DNA from: Acidiphilium sp. 37-60-79
GTDB lineage: Bacteria; Pseudomonadota; Alphaproteobacteria; Acetobacterales; Acetobacteraceae
Assembly: GCA_002279355.1 (NCBI GenBank)
Contig: NCBV01000023.1
Span: forward strand, 1 to 43,599
Length of the DNA stretch: 43,599 nt
Direction of reading: 5' to 3'
Part shown: positions 32,064 to 42,289 of the stretch, in pieces
Layout: every line of letters begins with the position of its first letter
How positions within the stretch are numbered: position 1 is the first letter of the stretch
Notes under the pieces: model-generated
The model's database searches: none
Told to the model about the DNA's origin: nothing
Seen by the model: the letters and a program-made list of their open reading frames with translations, nothing else
Made by a program: the position numbers and the translations under genes

Positions 32064-33722
32064 ATGACCATACCAACCTTGCCGAACAACTATCCGTTGC
32101 TGATCAAACAAATCCTGAAAATGCCGCTTGCCCAGGCCAGCCAGCGCCAAATCGTCTATCGTGGCGACCAGCGCTTCACCTATCCGCAATTTGCCGAACG
32201 GGTGCATCGCCTCGCCGGCGCGCTTGACGCGCTGGGTGCCAAAATGGGCACCACCGTCGCGGTCATGGATTGGGACAGCCATCGTTATCTCGAATCCTAT
32301 TTCGCCGTGCCCATGTCCGGCTGCGTGTTGATGACAGCCAATATCCGCCTCAGCCCGGAGCAAATCGCCTACACGCTTGATCATTCGGGCGCCGAAATTC
32401 TGCTCATCCACACGGATTTTCTGCCCATCCTCGCCGCGATCCGCACGCGCTTGCCCAAGCTCCGCCATCTGGTGTTGCTGACCGACGCCCCCGCCGCCGA
32501 CATTTCGCTGCCGGACGGGTTTACCGGCGATTACGAAAGCTTGCTCGCCGCCGCCCCGGCGCAGCGCGACTTTCCCGATTTCGATGAAAACACCCAAGCC
32601 ACCACTTTTTACACCACCGGCACCACCGGCCTGCCCAAAGGGGTGATGTTCAGCCATCGGCAAATCGTGCTGCACACGCTGGGCGTAATGGCGACCTTGC
32701 TGATGGCCGGGCTGAACGCCAAATTTTCCCGTGAAGACGTCTATATGCCGCTCACCCCCATGTTCCATGTCCATGCTTGGGGCTTTCCCTTCGCCGCCAC
32801 CATGATGGGGATGCAACAAATCTATGTCGGGCGATTCCTGCCTGAGGTGGTGCTGAAACTGCTCGCCACCGAGCATGTCACCATCTCGCATTGCGTGCCC
32901 ACCATTATGCATATGATCCTCAACGCCCCCGCCGCCGCCGCGATCGATCTTTCCGGCTGGCATGTGATTATCGGCGGTTCCGCGCTGCCGCGTGCCCTGT
33001 GCGAAGCCGCGATGGCACGTGGGATCGATATTTTCTCCGGCTATGGCATGTCGGAAACCTGCCCTTTGATGACCATGAGCCAATTGCGCAGCACCACGCT
33101 CGATGCCGCGCCTGATCGCCGCGACGCTGAAATCGCAACCCGCGTTGCCGCCGGCCTGCCCGCGGTGTTCGTGGAAATCCGCATCGTCGATGACGCGATG
33201 AATGATCTGCCGCATGATGGCAAAAGCATCGGCGAAGTTGTCGCCCGCTCGCCCTATCTCACGCCCGGCTATGCGGGCAATCCAGAAGCCTCGGAGGCGC
33301 TCTGGCGCGGCGGCTGGCTGCATACCGGCGATCTTGGCATGCTGGACGCCGATGGCACACTGCACATCGTTGATCGGCTCAAGGATGTGGTGAAAACCGG
33401 CGGCGAATGGGTTTCCTCCATCGGCATTGAAGATATTATTCTCCAACATCCAGCAATCGCCGAAGTCGCCGTGGTCGGTGTGCCCGATGAGCGCTGGGGC
33501 GAACGCCCGGTCGCCTTCGTGGTGGCGCGCCCTGGCGCCGATGCGACTGACGAGGCCATCAAAGCCCATGTCCGCGTCCGCGCCGATAGCGGCGAAATCT
33601 CGCGCTACGCCGTGCCGGATCGTGTGGTGTTCGTCGAGGCGCTAGACAAAACCTCGGTCGGCAAACTCGATAAAAAAGCCATGCGCGCCCGACTTGCCGC
33701 ATCCGTCCTAGCGCCCAGCTAA
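32064..33722 (+). CDS. AMP-forming acyl-CoA synthetase (AlkK-like, medium/long chain)
   Basis: 552 residues from the ATG at 32064 (GGAGG site). ANL-superfamily motifs are in order: the P-loop [13 protein letters not shown] (182-194), the acyl-pocket/A5 motif [10 protein letters not shown], the A8 hinge [17 protein letters not shown] and the catalytic A10 lysine motif [12 protein letters not shown]. It activates a fatty acid to its CoA thioester via acyl-AMP. The PMFHVHAWG and TGGEWVSS regions place it in the AlkK/DmdB-like branch, so medium-chain or methylthio-acids are possible substrates. It is upstream of the methylcitrate genes with a 137-bp gap holding a terminator-like hairpin, so it may be a separate transcript. 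Confidence 0.88.
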   Translation: MTIPTLPNNYPLLIKQILKMPLAQASQRQIVYRGDQRFTYPQFAERVHRLAGALDALGAKMGTTVAVMDWDSHRYLESYFAVPMSGCVLMTANIRLSPEQIAYTLDHSGAEILLIHTDFLPILAAIRTRLPKLRHLVLLTDAPAADISLPDGFTGDYESLLAAAPAQRDFPDFDENTQATTFYTTGTTGLPKGVMFSHRQIVLHTLGVMATLLMAGLNAKFSREDVYMPLTPMFHVHAWGFPFAATMMGMQQIYVGRFLPEVVLKLLATEHVTISHCVPTIMHMILNAPAAAAIDLSGWHVIIGGSALPRALCEAAMARGIDIFSGYGMSETCPLMTMSQLRSTTLDAAPDRRDAEIATRVAAGLPAVFVEIRIVDDAMNDLPHDGKSIGEVVARSPYLTPGYAGNPEASEALWRGGWLHTGDLGMLDADGTLHIVDRLKDVVKTGGEWVSSIGIEDIILQHPAIAEVAVVGVPDERWGERPVAFVVARPGADATDEAIKAHVRVRADSGEISRYAVPDRVVFVEALDKTSVGKLDKKAMRARLAASVLAPS

Positions 33723-33733
33723 AGCCATCCAAG

Positions 33734-33771
33734 CCGGGCGGGGCCGCTCTGCTCTGCCCGGTCTTGCCTTT
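33734..33771 (+). terminator. Possible terminator after the acyl-CoA ligase gene
   Basis: CCGGGC (33734-33739) and GCCCGG (33756-33761) form a GC-rich stem with a 16-base loop, followed by the pyrimidine-rich TCTTGCCTTT. It fits a weak rho-independent terminator between the ligase and prpD. The T-run is interrupted, so confidence is low. Confidence 0.35.
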
Positions 33772-33859
33772 CGCACCCGGTTTGCTCATCCTGCACGATA
33801 ATTCATTGTCCGATCACACTGTGTCCAGGCTCCTGCCTCGTCGAAAGTTGAATAACGCC

Positions 33860-35359
33860 ATGAAATTGAATGAAGTTCGCGTCCATCCCTCAAAGTCAAA
33901 CCTAGCCCGCGAAGACCAGCTTGCTTGGAAAATCGCCCAAGTCGCCGCTGATAAAGTCGCCGTGCCGCGTGATGTCACCGGGATGATCATCAACCGCATG
34001 ATCGACAATGCCGCCGTCGCCATCGCCTCGGTCAATCGCGGCCCGGTGATCACCGCGCGTGACATGGCCTTAGCGCATAGCCGGCGCGGCGGCGCGACGG
34101 TGTTTGGCTTGCCTGGCCGCAAAACGGTCAGCCCCGAATGGGCCGCTTGGGCCAATGGCACAGCGGTGCGCGAGCTTGACTATCACGACACGTTTCTCGC
34201 CGCCGATTATTCCCATCCCGGCGATAACATCCCGCCGATTCTGGCTGTGGCGCAAACCATGGAACGCACCGGCCGCGATCTGATCCGCGGCATCGCCACC
34301 GGCTATGAAATCCAAATCAATCTGGTCCGTGCCATCTGCCTGCATGAATGGAAAAAAGACCATATCGCCCATCTTGCCCCCGCCCAGGCAGCCGGCATCG
34401 GCACATTGCTCGGCCTCAAGCCCGAAGTGATTTTCCAAGCCGTGCAACAGGCCGTGCATGTGAGCTTCACCACCCGCCAGTCGCGCAAGGGCGAAATCAG
34501 CTCCTGGAAAGCCTATGCGCCAGCCCATGCGGGCAAGCTCGCGATCGAAGCGGTTGATCGCGCCATGCGTGGCGAAGGTGCGCCCAGCCCGATCTATGAG
34601 GGTGAAGACAGCGTCATCGCTTGGATGCTCGGCGGTAAAGACGCCGTCTATCACGTGCCGCTGCCGGAAAAAGGCGAGGCCAAGCGCGCGATCATGGATA
34701 GCTACACCAAGGAGCACTCAGCGGAATATCAAAGCCAGGCGCTGATCGATCTGGCGTTCCGGATGCGCGAAAAAATCACCGATTTCGCGTCGATCAAGCG
34801 CATCACCATCCACACCTCGCATCACACCCATTACGTCATCGGCACCGGCGCGAACGATCCACAAAAAATGGACCCAAAAGCCTCGCGCGAAACGCTTGAT
34901 CACTCGATCATGTATATTTTCGCGATCGCCCTGCAGGATGGCCGCTGGCACCATGTCGATAGCTACGCCCCCAAGCGCGCCCAGCGGGCCGACACCGTGG
35001 CACTCTGGCACAAAATCAGCACCACCGAGGACAAAGCCTGGACCCAACGCTACCATTCGGCGGACCCTGCGGAAAAGGCCTTTGGCGGTCGCGTCGAAAT
35101 CGAATTCAATAATGGCTCCGTGCTCACTGATGAACTCGCCGTCGCTAACGCTCACTCGCTCGGCGCGCACCCGTTCGAACGGGCGGATTATATCCGCAAA
35201 TTCGAAATCCTGACCGATGGCATCGTCAGCCCGCGCGAATCCGCCCGCTTCCTCGAAGCGGTGCAAGAATTGCCCGATTTGCCCGCCGGCGAGCTTGACC
35301 GACTCAACGTCGCGCTGCCCGCCAACGCAGTGCAGCACGGCAAACCCGGTATTTTCTAA
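33860..35359 (+). CDS. prpD: 2-methylcitrate dehydratase (MmgE/PrpD family)
   Basis: 499 residues from the ATG at 33860 ([19 protein letters not shown]). An open extension to a TTG at 33764 lies over the upstream terminator-like sequence and is rejected. MmgE/PrpD family features include [19 protein letters not shown], the [23 protein letters not shown] active-site region and [11 protein letters not shown]. PrpD removes water from 2-methylcitrate to give 2-methyl-cis-aconitate, which aconitase then hydrates. It is followed by prpC and prpB, so the pathway assignment is firm. An 82-bp gap with a perfect hairpin separates it from prpC. Confidence 0.92.
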   Translation: MKLNEVRVHPSKSNLAREDQLAWKIAQVAADKVAVPRDVTGMIINRMIDNAAVAIASVNRGPVITARDMALAHSRRGGATVFGLPGRKTVSPEWAAWANGTAVRELDYHDTFLAADYSHPGDNIPPILAVAQTMERTGRDLIRGIATGYEIQINLVRAICLHEWKKDHIAHLAPAQAAGIGTLLGLKPEVIFQAVQQAVHVSFTTRQSRKGEISSWKAYAPAHAGKLAIEAVDRAMRGEGAPSPIYEGEDSVIAWMLGGKDAVYHVPLPEKGEAKRAIMDSYTKEHSAEYQSQALIDLAFRMREKITDFASIKRITIHTSHHTHYVIGTGANDPQKMDPKASRETLDHSIMYIFAIALQDGRWHHVDSYAPKRAQRADTVALWHKISTTEDKAWTQRYHSADPAEKAFGGRVEIEFNNGSVLTDELAVANAHSLGAHPFERADYIRKFEILTDGIVSPRESARFLEAVQELPDLPAGELDRLNVALPANAVQHGKPGIF

Positions 35360-35385
35360 CCAAGACCCGCGATATCCAAACAACA

Positions 35386-35421
35386 CCTGATCATCACGGC
35401 CGAGCCGCCGTGATGATCAGG
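35386..35421. other. Perfect 15-bp hairpin between prpD and prpC
   Basis: CCTGATCATCACGGC (35386-35400) pairs perfectly with 35407-35421 around a 6-base loop. It ends 10 bases before the AGGAGG of prpC and no T-run follows. Likely roles are mRNA processing or stabilisation giving different amounts of PrpD and PrpC. A DNA operator is also possible. Confidence 0.5.
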
Positions 35422-35441
35422 ACCGACGACAGGAGGAAAGA

Positions 35442-36590
35442 ATGAGCGAAACCAGCGCGTTCAAACCAAAAAAATCCGTGGCCCTGTCGGGCGTTACCGC
35501 CGGTAACACCGCGTTATGCAGCGTCGGGCGCACGGGGAATGATCTGAATTATCGCGGCTATGATATTCTCGATATTGCAGAAACCTGCAGCTTCGAAGAA
35601 ATCGCCCATCTGCTGATCCACGAAACCCTGCCCACGCGGGCGGAACTCGCGGCCTACGAGGCCAAGCTGCGCAGCCTGCGCGGCATTCCAGCGGCGGTGC
35701 GCCGCGTGCTCGAAGCCCTCCCCGCCGCGACCCACCCAATGGATGTGCTGCGCACCGGCGTGTCTGCGCTGGGCTGCACCTTGCCCGAACCCCATGATCA
35801 CAGCCCCGCCGGTGCGCGCGACATTGCTGATCGCCTGATCGCCTCGCTCGGCTCCATGCTGTTTTATTGGTATCATTTCGCCACCAACGGCAAGCGCATC
35901 GAGGTTGAAACGCATGATGCAACGATTGCCGGGCACATTCTGCATCTGCTGCATGGCAAGCCAGCATCAGCCGAGTGGGTGCGCGCCATGCACACCTCGC
36001 TCATTCTCTATGCCGAGCATGAATTCAACGCCTCCACCTTTGCCGCGCGCGTGGTCGCGGGCACTGGCTCGGATATCTACTCCGCCATCACCGGCGGCAT
36101 CGGCGCTTTGCGTGGCCCCAAGCATGGCGGCGCCAATGAATTCGCCTTCGAGGTGCAAAAACGCTACGCCACGCCGGATGAAGCCGAGGCCGATATTCGC
36201 CGCCGGATCGAGGCTCGCGAGGTTATTATCGGTTTTGGCCATCCGGTCTATACCATCGCGGACCCGCGCAACGTGGTGATCCGCCGCGTTGCCGAAAAAC
36301 TCTCAAAGGATGCCGACAACACCAAAATGTTCGACATCGCCGCCCGGCTTGAGACGGTGATGTGGGATGCGAAAAAAATGTTCCCCAATCTCGATTGGTT
36401 CAGTGCGGTATCCTACCATATGATGGGCGTGCCCACCGCCATGTTCACGCCGCTTTTCGTGATCGCACGCACCACGGGCTGGTCCGCCCATGTGATCGAA
36501 CAGCGGATCGATAACAAAATCATCCGTCCTGCCGCAAACTATGTCGGCCCTGAAAATCGCCACGCCGTCCCGCTCGATCAGCGCGGGTGA
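35442..36590 (+). CDS. prpC: 2-methylcitrate synthase
   Basis: A 382-residue citrate synthase fold protein. The catalytic residues are H228 (GPKHGGAN), H267 (GFGHPVY) and D318 (NLDWFSA). AEHEFNAST and [14 protein letters not shown] are characteristic of the short 2-methylcitrate synthase subgroup. It condenses propionyl-CoA with oxaloacetate. Placement between prpD and prpB makes the methylcitrate role much more likely than housekeeping citrate synthase. It has a strong AGGAGGAAAG ribosome binding site and is followed after 9 bp by prpB. Confidence 0.95.
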   Translation: MSETSAFKPKKSVALSGVTAGNTALCSVGRTGNDLNYRGYDILDIAETCSFEEIAHLLIHETLPTRAELAAYEAKLRSLRGIPAAVRRVLEALPAATHPMDVLRTGVSALGCTLPEPHDHSPAGARDIADRLIASLGSMLFYWYHFATNGKRIEVETHDATIAGHILHLLHGKPASAEWVRAMHTSLILYAEHEFNASTFAARVVAGTGSDIYSAITGGIGALRGPKHGGANEFAFEVQKRYATPDEAEADIRRRIEAREVIIGFGHPVYTIADPRNVVIRRVAEKLSKDADNTKMFDIAARLETVMWDAKKMFPNLDWFSAVSYHMMGVPTAMFTPLFVIARTTGWSAHVIEQRIDNKIIRPAANYVGPENRHAVPLDQRG

Positions 36591-36599
36591 AAGAACCCC

Positions 36600-37520
36600 A
36601 TGACCTATCTCACCGCAGCCTCACTCTCCAAAGAACCCGCGGGCGATCGGTTTCGCGCCTTGCTCGCCCGACCCGGTATTCTCGGTATCCCCGGCGCGCA
36701 TAACGGCCTCGCCGCGCAACAAGCGCGCAATGCCGGCTTTGAGGCGTGCTATCTCTCCGGCGCTGCGATGACCGCCTCGATGGGCTTGCCCGATCTTGGC
36801 ATCATCACCGTCGATGACGTATGTTTTTTCATCCGCCAAGTCAGCCGCGCCTCGGGCCTGCCGGTTTTGGTCGATGGCGATACGGGCTATGGCGAGGCGC
36901 TGAACGTGATGAACATGGTCCGCGCCTTCGAGGATGCCGGGGCCGCTGCTGTGCATATCGAAGACCAAATTTTACCGAAAAAATGCGGCCATTTGAACGA
37001 CAAAAAACTAGCCCACCCCGATGACATGGCCGCTAAAATCGCCGCCGCCGCCCAAGCGCGCCGGCATCTCTACCTCATCGCCCGCACCGATGCCGCCGCC
37101 AGTGAAGGCATTGATGGCGCTGTTTCGCGGGCAAAACATTATCTGGCTGCGGGTGCTGACGCCATTTTTCCCGAAGCCCTGCACAGCGCTGAGATGTTCC
37201 GCGAATTTGCCGCCCGCATGAATGGCGCGCCTCTGCTCGCCAACATGACCGAATTTGGCAAAACCCCTTTCTTCAACAAAGCCGAATTCGAATCCATGGG
37301 CTATCGCATGGTCATTTGGCCGGTCACCTCGTTGCGGGTTTCCGCCAAAGCGGTGGAAAAACTCTACGCCGCTATCGCGAAGGATGGTGGCGCGCAAAAT
37401 ATGCTGGACGCGATGCAAACCCGCGCCGATCTCTATAAAACCATCGGCTATGATGATTTCGAGGCGCTGGATCACTCGATCGTCAAAACCATCGTCCCGC
37501 ACGGCATGCCGCAAACCTAA
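36600..37520 (+). CDS. prpB: Methylisocitrate lyase
   Basis: 306 residues of the isocitrate lyase/PEP mutase superfamily with the active-site loop KKCGH (127-131), metal-site aspartates in VDGDTGYG (D92, D94) and HIEDQ. It splits 2-methylisocitrate into succinate and pyruvate, the last step of the methylcitrate cycle. It starts 9 bp after prpC, and the operon continues into acyl-CoA catabolism genes. It has no unusual features. Confidence 0.96.
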   Translation: MTYLTAASLSKEPAGDRFRALLARPGILGIPGAHNGLAAQQARNAGFEACYLSGAAMTASMGLPDLGIITVDDVCFFIRQVSRASGLPVLVDGDTGYGEALNVMNMVRAFEDAGAAAVHIEDQILPKKCGHLNDKKLAHPDDMAAKIAAAAQARRHLYLIARTDAAASEGIDGAVSRAKHYLAAGADAIFPEALHSAEMFREFAARMNGAPLLANMTEFGKTPFFNKAEFESMGYRMVIWPVTSLRVSAKAVEKLYAAIAKDGGAQNMLDAMQTRADLYKTIGYDDFEALDHSIVKTIVPHGMPQT

Positions 37521-37543
37521 CCCTTGGTTGGAAAGCCACCCTT

Positions 37544-38713
37544 ATGGACCCCAGCATCGACAGCGAACCCCAGTTTGATTTGACCGAGGCACAGCGCGCC
37601 ATTCGCGACATGGCAAACGGTTTCGCCACCGAACATATCGCACCGCACGCGCTGGAATGGGATGAAAAACGTCATTTCCCACTGGATGTCATCCGCACGA
37701 CCGCTGCCCTTGGAATGGGCGGCATTTATGTGCGCGAGGATGTCGGCGGCAGCGGCCTTGGCCGGCTTGAGGCGGCGTTGATTTTCGAAGCCCTCGCCAC
37801 CGGTTGCCCGGCAATTTCCGCCTATATTTCGATCCATAACATGGTCAGTTGGATGATTGATCGTTACGGATCAGCCGCCCAGCGCCAGGAATTCTTGCCC
37901 AGCCTGACCAGCATGGAGCAACTCACCAGCTATTGCCTCACCGAGCCCGGTGCCGGTTCGGACGCTGCCGCGCTGAAAACGCGGGCAGTGCGCGATGGTT
38001 CTGACTATCGGTTATCCGGCGTGAAGCAATTTATCTCTGGTGCCGGCGCCACCGACCTATATTTGGTGATGGCCCGCACCAGTGCCGACGGTGCGCATGG
38101 CGTCTCGTGCTTCATCATTCCCAAATCCGCCAAAGGTCTCAGCTTTGGCGCCAATGAACGCAAAATGGGTTGGAATGCCCAGCCGACTCGCCAAGTGATC
38201 ATGGATGATGTTCGTGTTCCCGAGGCGCATCGGCTTGGTGCGGAAGGGGAGGGGTTTCGGATCGCGATGAGCGGGCTTGATGGCGGTCGGCTGAATATCG
38301 GTGCGTGCTCCCTAGGCGGCGCGCAAGCCGCCCTTGATCGCACGATCCCCTATTTGCGCGAACGCACTGCCTTTGGCAAAAGCCTCTCAGCGTTCCAAGC
38401 CCTCCAATTCCGCCTAGCCGACATGGCCACTACCCTCGAAGCCGCCCGTATTTTCCTATGGCACGCCGCCGCCGCCATGGACCGGCGCGACCCGCGGGCA
38501 ACGGCCCTGTGCGCCATGGCCAAACGCATGGCGACTGACACGGGTTTCGATGTCGCGAACCAAGCACTGCAACTTCACGGTGGCTATGGTTATCTCGCCG
38601 ATTATGGGGTGGAAAAATTAGTGCGCGATTTGCGTGTGCATCAAATCCTCGAAGGCACCAACGAAATCATGCGCGTGATTATCGCACGCAGTCTGCTCGC
38701 GGGTAACGCATGA
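37544..38713 (+). CDS. Acyl-CoA dehydrogenase, probable isobutyryl-CoA dehydrogenase
   Basis: 389 residues. It shows the FAD/substrate segment YCLTEPGAGSDAAALKTRA, the FISGAGATDLYLVMART region and the catalytic glutamate E370 in HQILEGTNEIMR. Overall character resembles ACAD8-type isobutyryl-CoA dehydrogenase, which makes methacrylyl-CoA in valine breakdown. It passes electrons to ETF. The following gene encodes a 3-hydroxyisobutyryl-CoA hydrolase-like protein and overlaps by four bases (ATGA), which strongly supports a valine role. 2-Methylbutyryl-CoA is an alternative substrate. Confidence 0.88.
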   Translation: MDPSIDSEPQFDLTEAQRAIRDMANGFATEHIAPHALEWDEKRHFPLDVIRTTAALGMGGIYVREDVGGSGLGRLEAALIFEALATGCPAISAYISIHNMVSWMIDRYGSAAQRQEFLPSLTSMEQLTSYCLTEPGAGSDAAALKTRAVRDGSDYRLSGVKQFISGAGATDLYLVMARTSADGAHGVSCFIIPKSAKGLSFGANERKMGWNAQPTRQVIMDDVRVPEAHRLGAEGEGFRIAMSGLDGGRLNIGACSLGGAQAALDRTIPYLRERTAFGKSLSAFQALQFRLADMATTLEAARIFLWHAAAAMDRRDPRATALCAMAKRMATDTGFDVANQALQLHGGYGYLADYGVEKLVRDLRVHQILEGTNEIMRVIIARSLLAGNA

Positions 38714-39783
38714 CCAACGCACCTTCCTCTGATGTGGTTGTCCGCGTCACCGGACATGTAGGCCGGATCACGCTCAATCGCCCCCGAGCGCTCAATGCGC
38801 TCACCCTCGATATGGTTAGCGAAATAAACGCGGCCTTGGCGCAATGGGCGGATGATCCAGCCATCCTCGCCGTCATTGTCGATGGCGCAGGCGAGCGCGG
38901 CTTGTGCGCCGGGGGCGATATCCGCAGCCTCTACGACGCCGCTAAATCCGAAAATTTGAACCTGCCTAAACGGTTCTTCGCGATCGAGTATCGGATGAAC
39001 GCCCGCATCGCCGCCTTCCCGAAACCCTATATCCCGATCATGGATGGTATCGTGATGGGGGGCGGCATCGGCCTCTCGGCCCATGGCAATCACCGCCTCG
39101 TCACCGCCCGCGCCACACTCGCCATGCCCGAAGTCGGCATCGGCTTTATCCCCGATGTCGGCGGCACGTTTCTGCTCGCCCGCGCCCCCGATCAGCTCGG
39201 CACCCATGCCGCCCTCACCGCCGCCCGCCTCACCGGCGCCGATGCGTTGGCGCTCCGGCTGGCCGACAGCATGATCGATGCGGCAGCAATTCCTCAACTC
39301 ATCGCCGATCTCGAAAGCTGTAGCAGCCTCGAACAACTTTTGATCCGGATTGATCGCGCTAAAATTGAACCAAACTCGAGCACCCTCGCAAGCGAGCGTG
39401 CCTGGATCACGCGCTGCTATCACGCCGACACGATTGAACAAATCCTCAAAAACCTCGACAACGATCCCGAACCCGCCGCCCAGGCCGCCGCCGCCACCAT
39501 CCGCCGCCAATCGCCCAGTGCGCTGAAACTAACCCTCCGCGCCTTGCGCCGCGCCGCAACCCTCTCCGGCCTGCCTGCCTGCCTCGATCAGGAATACCGT
39601 ATCGCGCTCCGCTGCATGACCAGCCATGATTTTATCGAAGGCGTGCGCGCCGCCGTGATCGACAAAGATCGTACGCCACGCTGGCAGCCCGCCACCCTCG
39701 AACACGTGACCCCAACCATGCTCGATCCCTATTTCGCATCGCTCGGTCACGATGAACTCGGCTTGGATATCGCAACACTCTAA
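38710..39783 (+). CDS. 3-hydroxyisobutyryl-CoA hydrolase (crotonase superfamily)
   Basis: 357 residues, longer than a simple enoyl-CoA hydratase and the right size for HIBCH. Oxyanion hole residues lie around GLCAGGDIRSLY (65-75) and GGGIGLSAHGNHR. The catalytic pair E141 and D149 is in MPEVGIGFIPDVGG, matching the E/D pair of HIBCH. It hydrolyses 3-hydroxyisobutyryl-CoA, keeping toxic methacrylyl-CoA low. It is translationally coupled to the dehydrogenase. A true methacrylyl-CoA hydratase is not in the cluster, so either this protein has broad activity or the hydratase is elsewhere. Confidence 0.88.
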   Translation: MTNAPSSDVVVRVTGHVGRITLNRPRALNALTLDMVSEINAALAQWADDPAILAVIVDGAGERGLCAGGDIRSLYDAAKSENLNLPKRFFAIEYRMNARIAAFPKPYIPIMDGIVMGGGIGLSAHGNHRLVTARATLAMPEVGIGFIPDVGGTFLLARAPDQLGTHAALTAARLTGADALALRLADSMIDAAAIPQLIADLESCSSLEQLLIRIDRAKIEPNSSTLASERAWITRCYHADTIEQILKNLDNDPEPAAQAAAATIRRQSPSALKLTLRALRRAATLSGLPACLDQEYRIALRCMTSHDFIEGVRAAVIDKDRTPRWQPATLEHVTPTMLDPYFASLGHDELGLDIATL

Positions 39784-39794
39784 CGGAGGCCGCC

Positions 39795-41504
39795 ATGACC
39801 AGCTTCACCGAAGCCCGCGCCCTGCTGTTATCGCTCCGCACGGATTATCAAGCGGCCATGAGCCAATTCCGCTGGCCCGATCCGGAAAACTTCAACTGGG
39901 CGCTCGATTGGTTCGATGGCGTGTTGGCCACAGACGCAGCCCACCGCGACCATCCCGCCCTCTGGATCGTTGATGCGCCAAGCGGCGTTGAGCAAAAAAT
40001 CAGTTTCGCAGTCATGAGCGCGCGGTCAAACCAAGCCGCCAATTTCCTGCTGAGCCAGGGCATCACCAAAGGCGATCGGATCATTTTGCTCCTCGGCAAT
40101 ATCGCGCCGCTCTGGGAAATCATGCTCGCGAGCATGAAAATTGGCGCCGTCGTGATCCCTGCCACCACTCTGCTCACGCCCGATGAACTGCAAGACCGGC
40201 TTGATCGCGGCGAAGCCCGCGCCGTCATCACCACGCCCGATCAGCTTTCAAAATTTGATACCCTGGCAGGCGACTATCAAAAAATCAGCGTTGGCGATCC
40301 CATAATTGCAGGCACCACGCATTACGATATCGAATCTCATAGCCCGCAATTCGCGCCCGCTACTGCCACCAAGTCGGATGATGATTTGCTGCTCTATTTC
40401 ACCTCCGGCACCACCGCGAAGCCCAAGCTCGTTTTGCACACGCACCGTTCCTATCCGGTCGGCAGCCTATCCACCATGTATTGGATCGGCCTGCAGCCGG
40501 GCGATATTCATTTGAATATCTCGTCGCCGGGCTGGGCCAAACATGCCTGGAGCTGCTTTTTTGCGCCGTGGAACGCGGGCGCTTGTGTGTTTATTCTCAA
40601 CCAACCCAGGTTTGAGCCGAGAACGCTGCTTGATCATATCGTTCGCTGTAACGTCACCACCCTCTGCGCACCGCCCACCGTTTGGCGCCATCTTATTCAG
40701 CTTGACCTCACGCGCTGGCCCGTGCGTTTGCGTGAAATTGTCGGTGCGGGTGAGCCATTAAACCCCGAAATCATCGAACATGTGCGTAAATGCTGGAACA
40801 TCACCATCCGTGATGGCTATGGCCAAACCGAAACCACTGCGCAAATCGGCAACCCACCCGGCCAACAAGTCAAACCCGGCGCGATGGGTCGGCCGCTGCC
40901 CGGCTATCAAATCACCCTGCTCGATTCCGCCAATGATGCCGTGTCGGAGGGCGAAGTCGCGATTGATTGCCGCAACGGTGCCCCCGCCGCCTTGATGCGC
41001 GGCTATATCGATGCTCAAACCGGCCAGCCGCGCGGTGCCGATCAGCCCTTTTACCGCACCGGCGATGTCGCGCAGCTCGATGAAGACGGTTATTATATTT
41101 TCGTCGGCCGTGCCGATGATGTTTTCAAATCCTCAGACTATCGGATCAGCCCGTTTGAACTTGAAAGCGTGCTGATCGAACATCCCGCGATCGCGGAAGC
41201 CGCTGTCGTGCCCCGGCCGGACCCGGTTCGCCTCGCAGTCCCGGTCGCCTATATCACCCTGATCGATGGCACCACCCCCGACCGCACCACCGCCCACTCG
41301 ATTTTCCAACATCTCAACACCCGTCTGGCCCCGTTCAAACGCATCCGTATCCTGCGCTTCACCCAAGATTTGCCGAAAACCATCTCGGGCAAAATCCGCC
41401 GCGTGCAACTCCGCCAAGCCGAGGCCGCGCCCACCCCACCCACCGATTACGCACAATTCGCTGAAACCGACTTCCCCGATCTGCGGGATCACCCACCCCG
41501 CTAA
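39795..41504 (+). CDS. AMP-forming medium/branched-chain acyl-CoA synthetase (ACSM-like)
   Basis: 569 residues. ANL motifs include [11 protein letters not shown] (201-211), DGYGQTET, the A8 segment [20 protein letters not shown] and the A10 lysine in [12 protein letters not shown]. The N-terminus ([11 protein letters not shown]) and the [13 protein letters not shown] motif are typical of the ACSM/acetyl-CoA synthetase-like group, which activates short, medium or branched acids. With the surrounding genes, isobutyrate, 2-methylbutyrate or propionate are likely substrates, which is an inference. A GGAGG site precedes the ATG. The 11-bp gap to the upstream gene and 16-bp gap downstream indicate one operon. 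Confidence 0.88.
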   Translation: MTSFTEARALLLSLRTDYQAAMSQFRWPDPENFNWALDWFDGVLATDAAHRDHPALWIVDAPSGVEQKISFAVMSARSNQAANFLLSQGITKGDRIILLLGNIAPLWEIMLASMKIGAVVIPATTLLTPDELQDRLDRGEARAVITTPDQLSKFDTLAGDYQKISVGDPIIAGTTHYDIESHSPQFAPATATKSDDDLLLYFTSGTTAKPKLVLHTHRSYPVGSLSTMYWIGLQPGDIHLNISSPGWAKHAWSCFFAPWNAGACVFILNQPRFEPRTLLDHIVRCNVTTLCAPPTVWRHLIQLDLTRWPVRLREIVGAGEPLNPEIIEHVRKCWNITIRDGYGQTETTAQIGNPPGQQVKPGAMGRPLPGYQITLLDSANDAVSEGEVAIDCRNGAPAALMRGYIDAQTGQPRGADQPFYRTGDVAQLDEDGYYIFVGRADDVFKSSDYRISPFELESVLIEHPAIAEAAVVPRPDPVRLAVPVAYITLIDGTTPDRTTAHSIFQHLNTRLAPFKRIRILRFTQDLPKTISGKIRRVQLRQAEAAPTPPTDYAQFAETDFPDLRDHPPR

Positions 41505-41520
41505 CAGCAAGGATCAAGCC

Positions 41521-42288
41521 ATGAATTTCACCAATAACACCTTCCTGATCACCGGCGGCGGCTCGGGCCTCGGCGGCGCCACGGCCCGTGCGCTGGTCCG
41601 GCGCGGCGCTAACGTGATGATCGTCGATGTGAACGATGCCGTAGCCAGCGCCCATGCCACCGAGCTCGGCGCTCAAGCCCGTTTCATTCATGCCGACGTC
41701 ACCAGTGAGGCCGATGGCACCCAGGCAGTGGATGCCACGATTGAACAATTCGGCGCCCTGCACGGCTTGATCAATTGTGCCGGCATCGGCATTGCGGCCA
41801 AGGTTATTGGCCGTGATGGTCCGCACGCGCTCGATCGCTTCGCCCGCGTCATCAATGTTAATCTGATCGGTACCTTCAACATGATCCGCCTCGCCGCCGC
41901 CGCCATGGCCAAGGCAGAACCAAACGTGCAAGGCGAACGCGGCGTGATTATCAACACCGCCTCAATCGCCGCTTATGACGGCCAAATTGGCCAAGCCGCC
42001 TACGCCGCTTCGAAAGGCGGCGTGGTCGGCCTCACGCTCCCCATCGCACGCGAACTCGCCAGCTCAGGCATCCGCGTCGTCACCATTGCCCCAGGCATTT
42101 TCGCAACACCGATGATGGCGGGCCTGCCCGAAGCCGCACAAACCTCGCTCGGCGCCTCAGTGCCATTCCCCGCCCGCCTCGGCCAGCCCGACGAATTTGC
42201 CTCACTCGTCTGCCATATTTGCGAAAACGCGATGCTCAACGGTGAAACCATCCGCCTCGATGGCGCCCTGCGCATGGCGCCGCGCTAA
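41521..42288 (+). CDS. 3-hydroxyacyl-CoA dehydrogenase type 2 (HSD10-like SDR)
   Basis: A 255-residue SDR with TGGGSGLG (11-18), catalytic S148, Y161 and K165, and the HSD10-like ending [18 protein letters not shown]10-type enzymes oxidise 2-methyl-3-hydroxybutyryl-CoA in isoleucine breakdown and other short 3-hydroxyacyl-CoAs. The adjoining thiolase, starting one base after this stop, would split the resulting 2-methylacetoacetyl-CoA into acetyl-CoA and propionyl-CoA. It is clearly distinct from the SDR at 31185. Confidence 0.9.
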   Translation: MNFTNNTFLITGGGSGLGGATARALVRRGANVMIVDVNDAVASAHATELGAQARFIHADVTSEADGTQAVDATIEQFGALHGLINCAGIGIAAKVIGRDGPHALDRFARVINVNLIGTFNMIRLAAAAMAKAEPNVQGERGVIINTASIAAYDGQIGQAAYAASKGGVVGLTLPIARELASSGIRVVTIAPGIFATPMMAGLPEAAQTSLGASVPFPARLGQPDEFASLVCHICENAMLNGETIRLDGALRMAPR

Positions 42289-42289
42289 C

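Noticed and set aside
31965-33569. Minus-strand open frame extending the SDR by over 500 residues
   Set aside because: It is antisense to the acyl-CoA ligase, low in complexity and unlike any family. The SDR has a normal start and a strong ribosome binding site at 31964.
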